Shown here: positions 40,454-48,081 of the stretch, in pieces
How the letters are laid out: every line of letters starts with the position of its first letter
Numbering within the stretch: the first letter of the stretch is position 1
IMG/VR virus record: IMGVR_UViG_3300036770_002165
Coordinates: 31,598-95,597 of that record
Reading direction: 5' to 3' (one strand)
From: a virus
DNA length: 64,000 bases
Notes under the pieces: model-generated
What the model was told of the DNA's origin: nothing
Database searches by the model: none
Seen by the model: the letters and a program-made list of their open reading frames with translations, nothing else
Made by a program: the position numbers and the translations under genes

Positions 40454-41678
40454 GATTGATTCTTCTGTAGTTGTACACAGCCTCCGTAATTGAAGCGGCC
40501 TGGGGTCTTAAATTTTCTTTTGACAACTTGATCAGCTCGTCAGGCAGTGGAACCCCAGTTAGGGACTCCCGTAGCTCAACCGGGTCACCGTCTTCTTCAC
40601 CAGCTATAACTCTTACTAACGAGTTTAGCGTAGATAGGGTAGGTTTAAATTCTTCAGATGTACCACCTGAACTATTCTCGATGAGGTAAACTACTAGTTC
40701 GGGGTATCGATAACAGATATCCATTCCGTACATGATCACGGTGTTCCTTATGACCTGATCACTCGCCCGGTCATCCCACGGTAGGTCTAGATCACCGCGC
40801 TGAAAGTCGTTTACGACGAAGGAGAGAACGGGGTTGTCTACGGCAACCGTAGCGTCGGTCTGCTCCATTAGTTTTTTCTGCACGGCCTTGCTGGAGAATG
40901 TCAGCACTGGGTTGTCTGAGTTGCGCCAGTGCTCTACGTCGAGGAAGCGTTTGATCATCTGTGAGATGGTGAACTCTGTTAGGCCGGAGTCGGCCAGCGT
41001 GTTGAGGGTCCTTTTCAGTATCACGACTTCTTGCGTGGAGTACGTGCGGCTCATGATAACCCGGGGGTCACCAATGAACTGGGTGACGAGTCGCCCTAGC
41101 TTCCGGTTGGGTTTCTTCTTCGGTGCCGGATCGAACGGAACGTCCTCTCGGTCTGGGTCTGCCCCAAAGATCATGTCCTCACCTCCGCCGCTTGCGGCCC
41201 TCTTTAGTACTTCTATGTCACTAATATCTAGTATCTCTATTGCAATTTCGCGAATCCCCTGGTCGGGCCAGGAAAATGGCCCATTTGAATAGGTCACCGG
41301 TGACCTATTGGGAGCACCATCATGGGTACTTGAATAGGTCACGGCTGACCTATTGAATAGGTCACCGGTGACTCTATTGGTTGGCTTTTGATAGATGATC
41401 TTGTACACATTTACGGCTGGCTTACCACGCCTGGTGGTGAGTACCACTCGATGTTCTTCGAGCCACTTTAATGAACGCTGTACCGTTTTTGGGCTAACCA
41501 TTACGTACTCTGCGATCTGGTTGATAGACGCCCTAACCTCTTGCGTACGGCGTTCCATGAGGGCTACTAGTCCTACTAAAACCTGTAGGTCACGCGCCTG
41601 ACCGTGGTCGCGGATCTCCTCCGCAGCCCACACGGGAACCGCCAAGAAAGGTCCCTGAAAAAGCGAGTTGGTGGTCAT
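40440..41678 (-). CDS. Replication initiator-like winged-helix protein
   Basis: 412 residues. A winged HTH spans about residues 20-95 (DLQVLVGLVALMERRT...ASINQIAEYVMVSPKTVQRSLKWLEEHRVV), as in RepA/lambda-O-type initiators. The C-terminal 200 residues are helical. Its gene contains three palindromic iterons (41288-41378) that also produce a near-repeat in the protein (NRxxVTYS twice). Helicase loader, helicase and primase follow. ATG 41678 is preferred to GTG 41699; it lacks a Shine-Dalgarno but lies where a leaderless transcript would begin. Confidence 0.7.
   Translation of the reverse strand: MTTNSLFQGPFLAVPVWAAEEIRDHGQARDLQVLVGLVALMERRTQEVRASINQIAEYVMVSPKTVQRSLKWLEEHRVVLTTRRGKPAVNVYKIIYQKPTNRVTGDLFNRSAVTYSSTHDGAPNRSPVTYSNGPFSWPDQGIREIAIEILDISDIEVLKRAASGGGEDMIFGADPDREDVPFDPAPKKKPNRKLGRLVTQFIGDPRVIMSRTYSTQEVVILKRTLNTLADSGLTEFTISQMIKRFLDVEHWRNSDNPVLTFSSKAVQKKLMEQTDATVAVDNPVLSFVVNDFQRGDLDLPWDDRASDQVIRNTVIMYGMDICYRYPELVVYLIENSSGGTSEEFKPTLSTLNSLVRVIAGEEDGDPVELRESLTGVPLPDELIKLSKENLRPQAASITEAVYNYRRINHGRK
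41288..41378. repeat. Three palindromic iterons, candidate replication origin
   Basis: Copy 1 (41288-41309) is a perfect 22-bp palindrome with half-site AATAGGTCACC. Copy 2 (41333-41354) keeps both 9-bp arms AATAGGTCA/TGACCTATT around CGGC. Copy 3 (41356-41378) has the same left half and a right half with one extra T. Copies 2 and 3 are separated by 1 bp. They lie inside the initiator gene, as the iterons of lambda O do. Alternative: autoregulatory or partition sites. Confidence 0.65.
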
Positions 41679-41701
41679 GGGTGGGGCAGAATACACCACC
41701 C
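41679..41701. promoter_or_regulatory. Operator-like inverted repeat around the initiator -10
   Basis: GGGTGG (41679-41684) and CCACCC (41696-41701) are perfect 6-bp arms separated by 11 bp that contain the -10 box. Protein binding here would block the initiator promoter. It is the best autoregulation candidate in the window. Confidence 0.5.
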
Positions 41702-41716
41702 AAGAAACATGCGCAA
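41688..41716 (-). promoter_or_regulatory. Leftward promoter of the initiator operon
   Basis: On the minus strand TTGCGC (41711-41716) and TATTCT (41688-41693) are 17 nt apart. Start of transcription would fall near 41681, within about 3 nt of ATG 41678, so the mRNA would be leaderless, which is common in actinobacteria. The -35 is also one arm of a GCGCAA/TTGCGC hairpin (41711-41728). Confidence 0.48.
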
Positions 41717-41767
41717 TGATCCTTGCGCGACCAGCGCTCCCGGTGCTACGTTACGCATACCAGGCAG

Positions 41768-41797
41768 TTGGTGGTTCTCCTACCTGGTTTGTAGGTT
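41768..41797 (+). promoter_or_regulatory. Rightward promoter candidate for the dps operon
   Basis: TTGGTG (41768-41773) and TAGGTT (41792-41797) with an 18-nt spacer. The -10 fits the loose TANNNT actinobacterial form. It lies within a hairpin region (ACCAGG 41759-41764 with CCTGGT 41783-41788). Moderate evidence only. Confidence 0.35.
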
Positions 41798-41803
41798 CAG
41801 CAG

Positions 41804-41844
41804 ACGCCGGGGCTCATGGGGTAAAATCTCCATGACCCCGGCGT
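41804..41844 (+). promoter_or_regulatory. Strong leader hairpin before dps
   Basis: ACGCCGGGG (41804-41812) pairs with CCCCGGCGT (41836-41844), and inside it CATGG (41815-41819) pairs with CCATG (41830-41834), 14 base pairs in all. TTGTGTTTC follows, then the AGGAG of dps at 41854. It could act as a terminator/attenuator or as a 5' stabiliser of the dps mRNA. Confidence 0.55.
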
Positions 41845-41863
41845 TTGTGTTTCAGGAGCCTAA

Positions 41864-42298
41864 ATGGACGAGCTAATTAAGGCACTCAAAGTAGCTATGG
41901 CTGATGTGGTTACCATGTACTTCATGGCCCACGGGTACCACTGGAATGTAGAAGGTCAGGACTTCAGCCAGTACCACGACCTGTTTGGGGATATCTACGA
42001 GGATGTCTATGGCTCAGTCGATCCTTTGGCTGAGAACGTACGGAAGCTTGATGACTATGCGCCGTTCAGCCTCCAGAAGTTCATCGACCTTCGTAACGTC
42101 GAGTTCAAGGATGTTGACCCCACGCCAAAGGCAATGGCCAAGTCACTCATGAAGGCCAACGAAACCGTGATCGGGACACTGAACGATGCCTTCAAGAAGG
42201 CTGAAAAAGCTGACCAGCAGGGGATAATGGACTTCCTTGCTAGTCGAATTGATATGCATATGAAATGGGCGTGGCAACTCCGCGCCTCAACTAAGTGA
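41864..42298 (+). CDS. dps: Dps/ferritin-like DNA-protection protein
   Basis: The 144-residue protein has the Dps signature: HGYHWNVEGQDFSQYHDLFGDIYEDVYGSVDPLAE (given here only for residues about 23-57 as the motif HWNVEG, then D/E ligands in YEDVYGSVD). His, Asp and Glu of the intersubunit ferroxidase site are kept, and the C-terminal helix follows. Dps forms 12-mers that oxidise Fe(II) and shield DNA. In a phage it could protect DNA or manage oxidative stress. AGGAG lies 5 nt upstream. The operon continues with four small basic proteins. Confidence 0.8.
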   Translation: MDELIKALKVAMADVVTMYFMAHGYHWNVEGQDFSQYHDLFGDIYEDVYGSVDPLAENVRKLDDYAPFSLQKFIDLRNVEFKDVDPTPKAMAKSLMKANETVIGTLNDAFKKAEKADQQGIMDFLASRIDMHMKWAWQLRASTK

Positions 42299-42305
42299 GG
42301 TAACT

Positions 42306-42596
42306 ATGGCATCAAAGAAAGACCCGCGCTTAGAGCGCGCTGGAGTCAGCGGCTACAACAAGCCCAAGCGGACACCAGATCACCCCACTAAGTCGCACAT
42401 TGTTGTGGCCAAAGAGGGCGACAAGGTAAAGACAATCCGCTTTGGTGAGCAGGGCGCGGAAACTGCTGGCAAGCCCAAGGCCGGGGAATCAGAACGCATG
42501 AAGGAAAAGCGTGAGTCATTCAAGGCTCGTCATGCTGCCAACATCAAGAAGGGCAAGATGTCCGCAGCGTACTGGGCTGACAAGGTGAAGTGGTGA
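42306..42596 (+). CDS. Small basic conserved phage protein, 96 aa
   Basis: The sequence DPRLERAGVSGYNKPKRTPDHP and KARHAANIKKGKMSAAYWADKVKW matches a family of small basic proteins I recall from cyanophages and other aquatic phages (DUF6321-like). Very Lys-rich. Function unknown; DNA binding is likely from charge. Confidence 0.65.
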   Translation: MASKKDPRLERAGVSGYNKPKRTPDHPTKSHIVVAKEGDKVKTIRFGEQGAETAGKPKAGESERMKEKRESFKARHAANIKKGKMSAAYWADKVKW

Positions 42597-42787
42597 TGGC
42601 CGCCAAAAAGAAGACCGAGTCGAAGGTCAACGAGGCTGGCAACTACACAAAGCCCGCTCTACGCAAGCGCCTTTTCAACGAGATCAAAGCAGGAACCAAG
42701 GGTGGAGACCCAGGCGAATGGTCTGCTCGTAAAGCACAGCTCCTAGCTAAGCGCTACAAGGAAGCTGGCGGAGGGTACAAGGACTGA
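42596..42787 (+). CDS. Small basic conserved phage protein, 63 aa
   Basis: TKPALRKRLFNEIKAGTKGG and PGEWSARKAQLLAKRYKEAGGGYKD belong to a known small phage family with no assigned function. ATG 42596 overlaps the previous stop (TGATG); an ATG two codons earlier is in-frame but inside the previous gene. Confidence 0.65.
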   Translation: MAAKKKTESKVNEAGNYTKPALRKRLFNEIKAGTKGGDPGEWSARKAQLLAKRYKEAGGGYKD

Positions 42788-43035
42788 TGGCCAAGAAAGA
42801 GCCGCAGAAGAATCTTGAGGCTTGGACAAAGCAAGAATGGCGCACATCCGATGGGTCACCGTCCAAGGGAAAGAAACGTTATCTGCCAGACAAGGCATGG
42901 GACTCTCTGTCACCTTCAGAGAAGGCCGCAACAAACAAAGCCAAAGCTGAGGGCAACCGCAAAGGTAAGCAGTACGTCGACCAGCCCAAGCAGATCGCCA
43001 AGAAGACTGCGAAGCATAGGAAGGAGGGCAAATAA
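42787..43035 (+). CDS. Small basic conserved phage protein, 82 aa (DUF5872-like)
   Basis: TKQEWRTSDGSPSKGKKRYLPDKAWDSLSPSEKAATNKAK follows a well-known short basic protein family (DUF5872-like). TGATG overlap with the previous gene. Unknown function. Confidence 0.65.
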   Translation: MAKKEPQKNLEAWTKQEWRTSDGSPSKGKKRYLPDKAWDSLSPSEKAATNKAKAEGNRKGKQYVDQPKQIAKKTAKHRKEGK

Positions 43036-43151
43036 TGTGTAAGGAATGTGGATGCGGACTTTCCAACCCCAAGGCACCTGGCTTCGGCAAGGGACCCAAG
43101 GGCAAGAAGAAGGAAGCTGCAAAGAAGGCTCCAGCCAAGAAGAAGAAGTGA
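43035..43151 (+). CDS. Tiny Cys- and Lys-rich protein, 38 aa
   Basis: MCKECGCGLSNP at the start gives a small Cys cluster (C2, C5, C7), then Gly/Lys and a histone-H1-like KKEAAKKAPAKKKK tail. TAATG overlap with the upstream stop. Probably DNA or metal binding. Confidence 0.6.
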   Translation: MCKECGCGLSNPKAPGFGKGPKGKKKEAAKKAPAKKKK

Positions 43152-43188
43152 AGTAAGTCTTAGTCAGTAGTTACTGATACAAAGCTCA

Positions 43189-43210
43189 GAGCCACCCTTT
43201 CGGGTGGCTC
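43189..43210 (+). terminator. Rho-independent terminator of the dps operon
   Basis: Perfect 9-bp stem GAGCCACCC/GGGTGGCTC with TTTC loop, followed by TTTGCTT. It lies 38 bp after the last gene and separates the plus-strand operon from the minus-strand structural block. Confidence 0.8.
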
Positions 43211-43277
43211 TTTGCTTGGGGGATTATGTTGTGCTTGCAGTAACCATTCGCCCACCGGGTTTATGGTCAAGGTGAAG

Positions 43278-44000
43278 TTACCACTTCTGTGCGTGTTCGA
43301 CAACCACTTCCATTATTTTTTTAAGGATTTCTTGACCGCCGTTGAACCCGATCTCTGTACCGTCTTCCATCAGTACGATGATGGACCCGACCTTCTGTTC
43401 ATGTTGCCCGGACAGCATGTTCACAGCTTCTTCTTTGGACTTAGGATCAAACCCCTTGTCCTTTGCCATGCGCTTGACCAATGCTGTGGGCATCATCTCA
43501 AGCGTCTCTCGCTCGTAATTGGTTTCACCAATGTCAGGAAGTTCCTCTTCCTTCTCCTGCGGCTCATCAGAATCGTTATCCAAGATGATCGGCACAAGTC
43601 CGTTTGTTAGCTCTAGCGTTGGGAGCCGAAGATCGATCGCCTTAGACGCAATACTTACAGAATAGTTTTCCTTCTCCTGGTCCCACAGCACCAAGGCCAG
43701 GCCCTCTACCTCGCGGTTCTTAAGGGCGTTGATAATGTGTGCGTCTACATCATCAACAACAGTTACCGAGGTGGCCTTTTGCGCAAGGACCTTTGGCACA
43801 GCCTTAACCCCGTCCTTAGCTACAACAGAGAACGCAGCCTCGTTGTCCACTACCCAATCGTAAACTGCCTCAAGACCGTCAGTTACTTTGCCGTACCAGG
43901 GGACAATGAACACGGGCTCAAGCCCAATGTCATTAAGAGATGCCTCAATTACCTTGCGGGATGCTGATCCCGATCCAATAACTCCGTACGCCTCGCGCAT
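43278..44000 (-). CDS. Hypothetical protein, 240 aa
   Basis: Unrecognised. The N-terminal part begins GVIGSGSASRKVIEASL and has Rossmann-like alternation. The acidic middle has an EPQEKEEELPD stretch. The C-terminal part has a small HeH/SAP-like LVKRMAKDKGFDPKSKEEAVNML followed by a beta hairpin. AAGGAGAACC precedes the ATG. Last gene of the structural transcript. Confidence 0.6.
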   Translation of the reverse strand: MREAYGVIGSGSASRKVIEASLNDIGLEPVFIVPWYGKVTDGLEAVYDWVVDNEAAFSVVAKDGVKAVPKVLAQKATSVTVVDDVDAHIINALKNREVEGLALVLWDQEKENYSVSIASKAIDLRLPTLELTNGLVPIILDNDSDEPQEKEEELPDIGETNYERETLEMMPTALVKRMAKDKGFDPKSKEEAVNMLSGQHEQKVGSIIVLMEDGTEIGFNGGQEILKKIMEVVVEHAQKW

Positions 44001-44009
44001 GGTTCTCCT

Positions 44010-44264
44010 TTATCTTAGGCTCTTACGTTGGGCCATGTCCCCAACGAGTGTCGCCAAGCGTAGTAGCGCATGGGTCGCTCCTGCAACTGTCGCAACTGAC
44101 AATCCTGAAATCCAGATGTCATCTAGACCCGCCACTGCTGCTGCCCCATACCCAGCCGCGATACTAGCGGTTAGGTTAACCCATGGCATCGGCTCCTTAG
44201 GCAGGAGTGAGTCCAAAAACTGTATCAGTTTGTATACGGCTAGGCCAGCGACTAGTAATTCCAT
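44010..44264 (-). CDS. Small membrane protein, 84 aa (holin candidate)
   Basis: Two or three hydrophobic stretches (about residues 1-15, 30-46 and 50-66) and a basic C-terminal tail (AQRKSLR). It resembles holins in size and layout, but no family is recognised and the neighbours are baseplate genes. No Shine-Dalgarno is seen before the ATG. Confidence 0.5.
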   Translation of the reverse strand: MELLVAGLAVYKLIQFLDSLLPKEPMPWVNLTASIAAGYGAAAVAGLDDIWISGLSVATVAGATHALLRLATLVGDMAQRKSLR

Positions 44265-44276
44265 AATTTAAATATA

Positions 44277-46220
44277 TCAGGGCAGCGTGGGTGTTCCGCC
44301 AAAGTCGCTCGGGAGTAGATAACCACTTGGTAACTCATCAACAACTTCTTCAGCCTGAGCCAATCCCTTAATTACGTTCCAGTTAAGTGACCACAACGGC
44401 GTTGCAATGTTGTTTGGTTGGTTGCTATAGACAGGAGCAGCGTATGAAACCTGAGTAACAGGAAGTATTTGAGCCAGATACCGATCAGCAAGAGAGCGCG
44501 TCTTTTTGTAGTTTGAGTTATACACTGAGTACGACTGCTGCGGGTCTCCCTCTACTTCTGACGACGGGTCATCAAAGTTGTGCCACCTATAGTCAGAAAC
44601 GCGTTGCCCAGTTGTGTAGTCAATTACCCACCCCCCCTCAGCGCTGTCCCCATCAAAGTATGTTCCGCCTAGCGTTTTTTCTAGTAATAGTCTTTGGAAT
44701 CCCTTACTGATGTTAGCTGAGGTATTTACAAATATTGTTAGAGAGGCCGTGTACCACTCAAGGGTTGCTGGTGGAATAACCATTTCCCAGTACTTAATAC
44801 CTGCAATGACAATTGGGTTACCAGCATCACATACCAAAACATCATCTTCAGTACCTGAATATCCTGCTGAAGCTGCGCCAGCCCCATTGAGTGCATACAG
44901 TGCAACTCGCACAACCTGGTCTTGTGCGTTATCAACAAAGTCTCCGTGCATAGAGAAGTACAGACGTTCGCCTGGAGAAATTGGGATTGTGTTGTCGATT
45001 GTCTTTAGATAAGACAAAGACCCCCCAGAGGCAGGGTCGGGGGCGTATTGCCAGAACTGCTCGTTAATTTCTTCCTGGAACTGTTCGTCAGCATCCGCAA
45101 ACTCGTCGTACGGACTGAGCGACGAGAATGGGTTACCACCTTCGTATGTCGCGTCAACTACTGGTACTGACGCACCACCAGCTTCAAAGGTGTCTGTAAA
45201 CGTGGATGTTCTAGGAGTACCACCAACTAGAGAACCGGCAGCACCACCAATAATGTTGGGGTCTTTAAGCAGGTTTACGCGCTGTGCGTAAATATCAATA
45301 GCAGGCAGAGGGCCACCGAGGTTAAACGCCGCCTCAGATCCAGTAGCTGATTGTACAATAAGTGCGATACTTGCGGGGGTACCCAAAGCTCGACGAATAA
45401 GCCCAACACTGTCAAGAATATTTCTAAGCTTTGCTGTACCTAGTTCGTCTGAGCGTATGTCTACTGTTAGATCTTTAGCTAGGACATCGAGTACCTTGGA
45501 GTGCGCTACAAGGGGGTCTTTAAACGACATTACGTAGTCAATAGTTGTACGTGCCCTATCCGCCTCAAACCCAAATAGCGAGATCATACGCTTGAGCGGC
45601 CCACCGGAACCAGAATCCAAGCGTGAGTCAAGGTCTCTGTAATACTCCGGAATCTTTTCGTACATGTCATCTGAGCATCCGTAATTGTACGGAAGCAATT
45701 CAGACACTGACGCTACGCGGTCGTAGTAAGCAGAGCCAAAAGCATTTTCATACTTAATAAACATCGTGTAGTATGCCCATTTGCCGGGCTGTACGTAATG
45801 TGTTAGTGAAGTAGAGTTATTAGTGTTAATTAACAACAACCCTTCCGCAACTGTCTGTGGCTCACCGAGGTCTGAGTACACGATAAGGACACGGGTTGGT
45901 TGAGGTGACGGGCTTAGTGCCTCAGCAAGAGCGACATCCCACGTCAGCTTTACTTCATTGTAATCAAGTACTTGTGATTCAAAGTACGAAATAGAAGGGG
46001 TTAGACTCCCCGGAACAGATGGTTCAGAGAGTACTGGAGATGGGCTTAGGTCATCTGATCTAAGTTGTGTATCTTCGTCTTCACGTACTGGCAACCCAAC
46101 AAAGGCGGCTTCGCTACCCACTGGGTATTGAAGGTACGAGCCATACACGGACGCCGAACCAGACGACGCCGACTCAGCATCTGATTCGTATTTTTGAATT
46201 ACAAAGGATTTACGAGCCAC
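44277..46220 (-). CDS. Baseplate/tail protein, P2 gpI-like region
   Basis: 647 residues. The region about 190-310 (YEKIPEYYRDLD..., FGFEADRARTTIDYVMSFKD, LIRRALGTPASIALIVQSATG) matches phage tail protein I-type adaptors that sit between baseplate J and fibres. The C-terminal half is beta-rich and family-specific. GTG start behind AGGTGAAAC. It follows the baseplate J gene, as in P2-like modules. Confidence 0.7.
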   Translation of the reverse strand: MARKSFVIQKYESDAESASSGSASVYGSYLQYPVGSEAAFVGLPVREDEDTQLRSDDLSPSPVLSEPSVPGSLTPSISYFESQVLDYNEVKLTWDVALAEALSPSPQPTRVLIVYSDLGEPQTVAEGLLLINTNNSTSLTHYVQPGKWAYYTMFIKYENAFGSAYYDRVASVSELLPYNYGCSDDMYEKIPEYYRDLDSRLDSGSGGPLKRMISLFGFEADRARTTIDYVMSFKDPLVAHSKVLDVLAKDLTVDIRSDELGTAKLRNILDSVGLIRRALGTPASIALIVQSATGSEAAFNLGGPLPAIDIYAQRVNLLKDPNIIGGAAGSLVGGTPRTSTFTDTFEAGGASVPVVDATYEGGNPFSSLSPYDEFADADEQFQEEINEQFWQYAPDPASGGSLSYLKTIDNTIPISPGERLYFSMHGDFVDNAQDQVVRVALYALNGAGAASAGYSGTEDDVLVCDAGNPIVIAGIKYWEMVIPPATLEWYTASLTIFVNTSANISKGFQRLLLEKTLGGTYFDGDSAEGGWVIDYTTGQRVSDYRWHNFDDPSSEVEGDPQQSYSVYNSNYKKTRSLADRYLAQILPVTQVSYAAPVYSNQPNNIATPLWSLNWNVIKGLAQAEEVVDELPSGYLLPSDFGGTPTLP

Positions 46221-46227
46221 GTTTCAC

Positions 46228-47658
46228 CTACACCGAAATTCCACCAACGGTGGTAAACGAGACTGCGCCCTTTCTTATTAGCTCAACGTTAGATGGTGCC
46301 GTACCAGTGACTGTTATTGTTGCGTAGTCAACACCTTCAGTTGAATGTATTGTGCGGTACACATCACCAATACGAATGTCTTTTCCAAATTCGATGTTCT
46401 CTATCGAGAATAGCGCGTCAATTTCGCTCTCAACCACACGTTTAACCGCAGCTGCTTCGTACCCATTTGTAATATAAATAGTACCCTCAATTGACTTAGG
46501 TCTAACTGTCACACTTGCCGGAGCATCAACTGTTACACCCAACATTGACAGCTGCTGAAGCGTGCCTTCCACTATAGCTACGGTCACTGGGTCAACGGCA
46601 ATGGTGTTACTTGAGTATGTAACGTAGTCGGCAATGTATGGGATTGTGTAAATAGAAACAGTGGCAGTAGCTGGGTTATACGCAGCCACTGATTTGTATA
46701 CCCCTTCAAGCTGGAGCGATAAGTCAACATAATCTTGAAGAGTTACAGCTCGCGACTGGGTCTGGATTGCCGCCTTGATAGACCTTTTTATTGATTCAAG
46801 GCTTTCCCCGTCACTACCGCCAATACCTGGTGTTGACCCAGTTACTGCTACGCCGTCGAAGGTGTTGAACTTAAACCCAAGAATTGCGTTTTGCGCAATG
46901 TTAGCTGCCTGACCATTTGTAGTGTTATACGAAACTGTAATGCGCACCCCGACAGGCGGAACACGTCCACTAACGCGGTTACCAAATCGCACTGACGTAA
47001 ATCCTTCAGTAGTGGTGTACACGGAGAAACCACTCACATTTGTTGGAAGCGCGTTTACGTTTTGAACACGAGTCCACTCGGTCGGGTTCTCGCCGTCTTC
47101 GTAAACAAACACCCGTACAGATGATGGAATTACCTGGGAGTTAGATATTGTGTAGGACTGACCTACCTGGCCAGTGGCGCTGTTGGTCAGAGTTTCTTCT
47201 GGGTACTGCACACCTTCGAATACCTGAATGGACCCAGTCTGACCGGCGTCAACAGTAACGTTGGATGTGGAGTAGAACTCATAGTTCGCATCCGAACCCT
47301 CACCAATAAACAGTGTTCCTGCCGGTATGACCACCGATGATGATGATGAGTTACCCACATAAACGGTAACGCGGGCTGGCGTTCTCGTTCGTGGTGTGTA
47401 GTCAAACAGGTTGGCAAGAGCAAGGATGCTTTCTTTTTGAGTGGCAGTATCTAAAAATGCTTCGCCAGCGGCTCGGTCTACATAGTAATGTAGTATGTCT
47501 CCCATATATGCCCACAGATCGACCAACAACATAGTGAAGTCCGAGGGATCACGGTCGGTCCAGTCGGGCAAAACGCGCTCAGCACGAGCAAGAAGATCTC
47601 GTCTTATGTTCTCATAATCGCGACTTGCGAAGTCGAACCCCGGGGTATTTAACGGCAT
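46228..47658 (-). CDS. Baseplate J-like protein (wedge)
   Basis: 476 residues with the baseplate-J layout: WTDRDPSDFTMLLVDLWAYMGDILHYYVDR near residue 35, the ARVTVYVGNSSSSSVVIPAGTLF beta region, and QLEGV/AAYNPATATVSIYTIPY in the middle. It is the T4 gp6-equivalent of the baseplate wedge. AGGAGATCAAAG precedes the ATG. Confidence 0.85.
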   Translation of the reverse strand: MPLNTPGFDFASRDYENIRRDLLARAERVLPDWTDRDPSDFTMLLVDLWAYMGDILHYYVDRAAGEAFLDTATQKESILALANLFDYTPRTRTPARVTVYVGNSSSSSVVIPAGTLFIGEGSDANYEFYSTSNVTVDAGQTGSIQVFEGVQYPEETLTNSATGQVGQSYTISNSQVIPSSVRVFVYEDGENPTEWTRVQNVNALPTNVSGFSVYTTTEGFTSVRFGNRVSGRVPPVGVRITVSYNTTNGQAANIAQNAILGFKFNTFDGVAVTGSTPGIGGSDGESLESIKRSIKAAIQTQSRAVTLQDYVDLSLQLEGVYKSVAAYNPATATVSIYTIPYIADYVTYSSNTIAVDPVTVAIVEGTLQQLSMLGVTVDAPASVTVRPKSIEGTIYITNGYEAAAVKRVVESEIDALFSIENIEFGKDIRIGDVYRTIHSTEGVDYATITVTGTAPSNVELIRKGAVSFTTVGGISV

Positions 47659-47668
47659 CTTTGATCTC

Positions 47669-48079
47669 CTAAATCAAGCTGTCTTCGGTTAGCTCCGATG
47701 GCACGGCAACGCTAAATCTTACCACCTGCGGAGAACCTAGTGGTAATCTATAAATTACTGTTATTCCAAGTGTTGTTTCTGGATTGCCGTATGAAGCAAT
47801 TGTGTTTGTTGGAGATACCCTTATGTCAAGTATACTAACTCTACTGATTGCGTCGGCAGCATCTTGCCGAGCGTCAATTATAAAGTCAGCTAACGACAAA
47901 CTGTCTAGCTGATCGAACAGTAGTCTCCGGATATCCGATCCATAACGATGCCGCATTACGCGCTCAAATTTACCGGTAGTAAGAACGTCAACAATCTTTT
48001 GCTCAGCAATAGTTGTAACTGATGATGTTGTTTGAGTTTTACCACCAACAAAATTAAATGGAATTTTTAAAGACTTCAT
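47669..48079 (-). CDS. Baseplate wedge protein, gp25/GPW family
   Basis: 136 residues. ADFIIDARQDAADAISRVSILDIRV and TTLGITVIYRLPLGSPQVV are the signature of the gp25/GPW lysozyme-like wedge protein, here without obvious catalytic residues. Its place directly before baseplate J is canonical. Confidence 0.82.
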   Translation of the reverse strand: MKSLKIPFNFVGGKTQTTSSVTTIAEQKIVDVLTTGKFERVMRHRYGSDIRRLLFDQLDSLSLADFIIDARQDAADAISRVSILDIRVSPTNTIASYGNPETTLGITVIYRLPLGSPQVVRFSVAVPSELTEDSLI

Positions 48080-48081
48080 AG

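Noticed and set aside
41700-41863. tRNA gene in the divergent gap
   Set aside because: Several stems occur, but there is no cloverleaf, anticodon arm or T-loop consensus.
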